Assembly (NCBI RefSeq): GCF_002078875.1
Contig: NC_034412.1
Span: 9,524,041-9,588,040, forward strand
Length of the DNA: 64,000 bases
From: Numida meleagris
Taxonomy: Eukaryota; Chordata; Aves; Galliformes; Numididae
Reading direction: 5' to 3'
Part shown: positions 61,731 to 64,000 of the stretch, in pieces
Position numbering within the stretch: position 1 is the first letter of the stretch
Layout of the letters: each line of letters opens with the position of its first letter
Made by a program: the position numbers and the translations under genes
Notes under the pieces: generated by a model
Database searches by the model: none
Told to the model about the DNA's origin: nothing
What the model saw: the letters and a program-made list of their open reading frames with translations, nothing else

Positions 61731-63519
61731 TTTTTTGTAAGTGGGCCCTTGTAACAGATTTTTAGGTTCTTTCAGTTATTCTTGCTAAAATAGAGCACAG
61801 TTTTTGTTGGCTGGGGAAGCAGAGGGTTACTCCTCCATGCTGCGTGTGATGCTTTCAGAAGCCTTCTCTCAGCTCTTTCCAACTTCTTTTGGAGCTCCAG
61901 GAGTTAAGTGCATGCATTCCTTGGTCTTTCATGTCAACTCCCAATATTAGTTACTTTTCTATCTGCTGTGGGAGCTCTCCTGTAGCACGGAACTGTGTCA
62001 TTTCATATCTCACATATAGGCATTTTCTAAGCCTGGGAGGAGTGTTCATGAGATGACCACAAGTTTTTAAACCCCTCTGGGGACCTCTGGAGAGGTCAGT
62101 CACAGCTTTCTACCTCTTCAGACAGCCTTTCTCCCATCTTGCGTGGCCCAGATGAGATCACACCATGATGCTGACTCAGTGCTACAGAAAGGAGTTGCGT
62201 CATGAAGCCCTGATGAGGCGAGATGATGCTGTGATGTCAGGAAGGTGGAATCTGCGTATCCTGCTGGAATGAACAGACAAACACCAAGCTGAGCTCCTCT
62301 GTCATCCCCAGCGTTCTTGGATCTTTTTGCCATCTTGTTTGTGATTCAATCTTTTGAGGCAACCTGGTGTTTGTATGGTGGTTTTTTTTTTCCCACGATT
62401 GAAAGATGTTCTCATCTGCACATTATTCCTTGTCTGAATTTCCACAGGTAGCGTCTAGACAGATATCACTGCTCTGAGAGAAAGACGAGTGGAAAAGCAA
62501 CCTTTTTACTCCTGCATATCTAAGAAGCTTTTCTGGGAGGGAGAAAGTACACTCTCTCCTTTGAACAACACACTGACTATCTAAAATCAGACCATGGTAG
62601 AGGCAAGCAGGGACACAGTGTGTAGGAAATACAATATTCAGGTAGGGCAGCCAACACAGCGTTCCGCTGTGCCTTAGTCCACATAAATCAGCTAGACGTC
62701 TCACAGGCAGAACACTACAAAAAAGGTCTCCAGAAAGCACTCCAACACAGAGAAAGCAGAACTTTATGAATCAGCTCCGTGTACATTGAGGTCAGCAAGG
62801 AGGAAGGCAGAAGGATATTAACATAAGCAGGGTCATTTATTAAAGGCTGAAGCTCCAAAAAAGAAGGGCAGGGATTGTTGATTTCAGAGATCATGTGCAA
62901 CAACTGCCAGAAAGGGACTTCCCTCCTCTGCTTCTGACCTCCACTCGTACTTTTACTGTTCTGTTTTATATCTATATGTTGAGGCTCCCAAACCCTCAGA
63001 GCTGCGTTCCTCTGCAATATTTTTATGTAATGCATTTATTTTAACAGCTTCCCTACATGGACTGTGTGCAGTTCTTTGGGGACAAGGCCATTTTTCAAAG
63101 TTAGTGCTGCAGAGACAATAAAAAAGAGTTAAAACAGATTAGAGTTTTGACTCTTACTATATATCAGGGAAATCTTACTGGAAACCTCAGACAGATGCAC
63201 AGTAAAAAGGCCAAGCATGCTGCTTCTGTGATAGATTTGCCTGAAATTGCTAGAAGACTCATATAACTTTTCCCTGTTTGCGCTTCAGAAATAGATTGCT
63301 TCACTTCTTGATCCAAACTTTGAGCAGTTCATGCTTTAAAACCTGCAAATCAAGAGGCATTGGCTTATAATCATGTAATAATGTGCTGCTTTTTTTTTTC
63401 TTTTTCTTTTTAGCGTATTTTGGGAGCACATAAATCATTGCAGTTTTTCTGGATAGCGGTAATAGTAGAGCTCTGCTCCCCAGATTTTAAGGCAGAGCCT
63501 TGTAAAATGAGGACTGAGC

Positions 63520-63552
63520 ATCAGCTTAGCTATCACTGTCAGCTTAGCTGAT
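63520..63552. repeat. Short imperfect hairpin with direct repeat
   Basis: ATCAGCTTAGCT, nine bases, then AGCTTAGCTGAT. The arms are near-perfect inverted repeats, and TCAGCTTAGCT is also repeated directly. A related GGTTAAGCTAAA lies nearby. It is 78 bp before the exon 11 acceptor. Function unknown. Confidence 0.5.
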
Positions 63553-63629
63553 ACTACACAGAGGTTAAGCTAAATTGCATGGATTGCAGCCTGAGCGCTG
63601 CAAAGCCACACAGGTTTTGTTTATTACAG

Positions 63630-63676
63630 GCTAAGAGGGAGCACATGGAGCGTTACCACAGCTCAGCTGATGTATG
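63630..63676 (+). CDS. Candidate coding exon 11 of an unidentified gene
   Basis: A 47-nt segment between GGTTTTGTTTATTACAG and TGTATG/GTAAGT (an ideal donor). In phase 0 in, phase 2 out, it reads AKREHMERYHSSADV plus two bases. This follows exon 10 (phase 0 out) and looks like a charged helical continuation. A second frame (phase 2 in) is also open, so frame choice depends on exon 10 being the direct neighbour across a 12.7-kb intron. If exons were missed in between, the frame could differ. Confidence 0.4.
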
Positions 63677-64000
63677 GTAAGTTGTTAAGCTTGTAATTCT
63701 TGAGCCCTTATTTTCTAATTTAGACCTGACACAGGAAATGGAAGACAATAATTAACGAGTGGAAGAGGAGATACAGCTTTACAATAGACAGAGATGGTGA
63801 GATAACCTTATTACATATTTCATTGGATCTTTTACCAAACAGATGATAGATTCATTATAAAGAGCGCGCAGAACAAAGGAAACATTGACATTTATAGAGA
63901 TTCTGCTCCGGAAAGCAGCCACAGCATTTCAGTGATGAGTTTCTGTGACTTCTGTGTTTCATTTTTGTGTGAAGGAACAACTTTGTGTCTATTAGATCTG
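63677..64000. other. Proposed intron, to window end
   Basis: AT-rich sequence with no exon recognised. A TTTCTAATTTAG acceptor-like site at about 63723 is too close to the exon 11 donor for a vertebrate intron. Confidence 0.5.

Larger units (their letters stand above)
53233..63629. other. Proposed intron with scattered old repeats
   Basis: Over 10 kb. It contains a MIR-like element (56200-56300), a CR1 tip (61580-61730), an A13 run (58925-58937) and T-runs. A segment starting at about 58396 (acceptor CTTCTGTGTGCTTGTAG) has a GTGAGA donor at about 58510, but it is Ser/Arg-rich and its phase does not fit the next candidate, so it is not called. Inverted repeats lie just before exon 11. Confidence 0.45.

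Noticed and set aside
63677..63760. Terminal exon after TTTCTAATTTAG that would end in a stop soon after exon 11
   Set aside because: It would require an intron of about 45 nt, too short for vertebrate splicing, and in the phase chosen for exon 11 it creates an immediate stop.

Overview
The window looks like nuclear DNA from a bird. Base composition is moderate, there is no operon-like packing, and the dominant interspersed repeat is the CR1 LINE. Many copies end in the ATTCTATGATTCT-type 3' tail that is typical of avian (for example galliform) CR1. There are no Alu or L1 sequences. No tRNA, rRNA, CRISPR array or complete single-exon gene was found. Most long open frames are chance frames or parts of CR1.

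Layout. Positions 1-27.8 kb hold no gene I can support. They contain CR1 fragments on both strands (4.8, 12.7, 15.7, 19.8, 22.6 and 23.2 kb), a much older, frame-broken CR1-type ORF2 remnant on the minus strand (14.5-15.4 kb), simple repeats and a MIR-like SINE scrap (about 25.0 kb). From 27.9 kb to at least 63.7 kb I read a set of plus-strand candidate coding exons: 27872-28001, 28201-28313, 29200-29263, 35487-35546, 41859-41911, 46286-46350, 47548-47582, 49915-49981, 50247-50319, 50740-50883 and 63630-63676. Each sits between an AG acceptor and a GT donor. Each has an open frame with protein-like composition. All eleven can be joined with matching splice phases into one open frame of 851 nt (283 codons plus 2 nt). 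I could not name the protein. The gene would be open at both ends, so its first and last exons lie elsewhere or were missed.

If the exon chain is right, the CR1 copies at 29.7, 39.6, 42.4, 46.4, 47.2, 47.6, 51.9 and 61.6 kb are intronic, and none overlaps a proposed exon. The largest, 51.93-53.23 kb, keeps an uninterrupted 410-codon frame covering most of the reverse transcriptase and the C-terminus of CR1 ORF2. It lies in a 12.7-kb proposed intron.

Limits: exon calls rest on splice signals, reading frame, phase and composition only. No search could be run, and some members (41859-41911, 29200-29263, 63630-63676) are weaker than others. I see no sign of an unusual molecular system. The most valuable unresolved item is the identity of this multi-exon gene.
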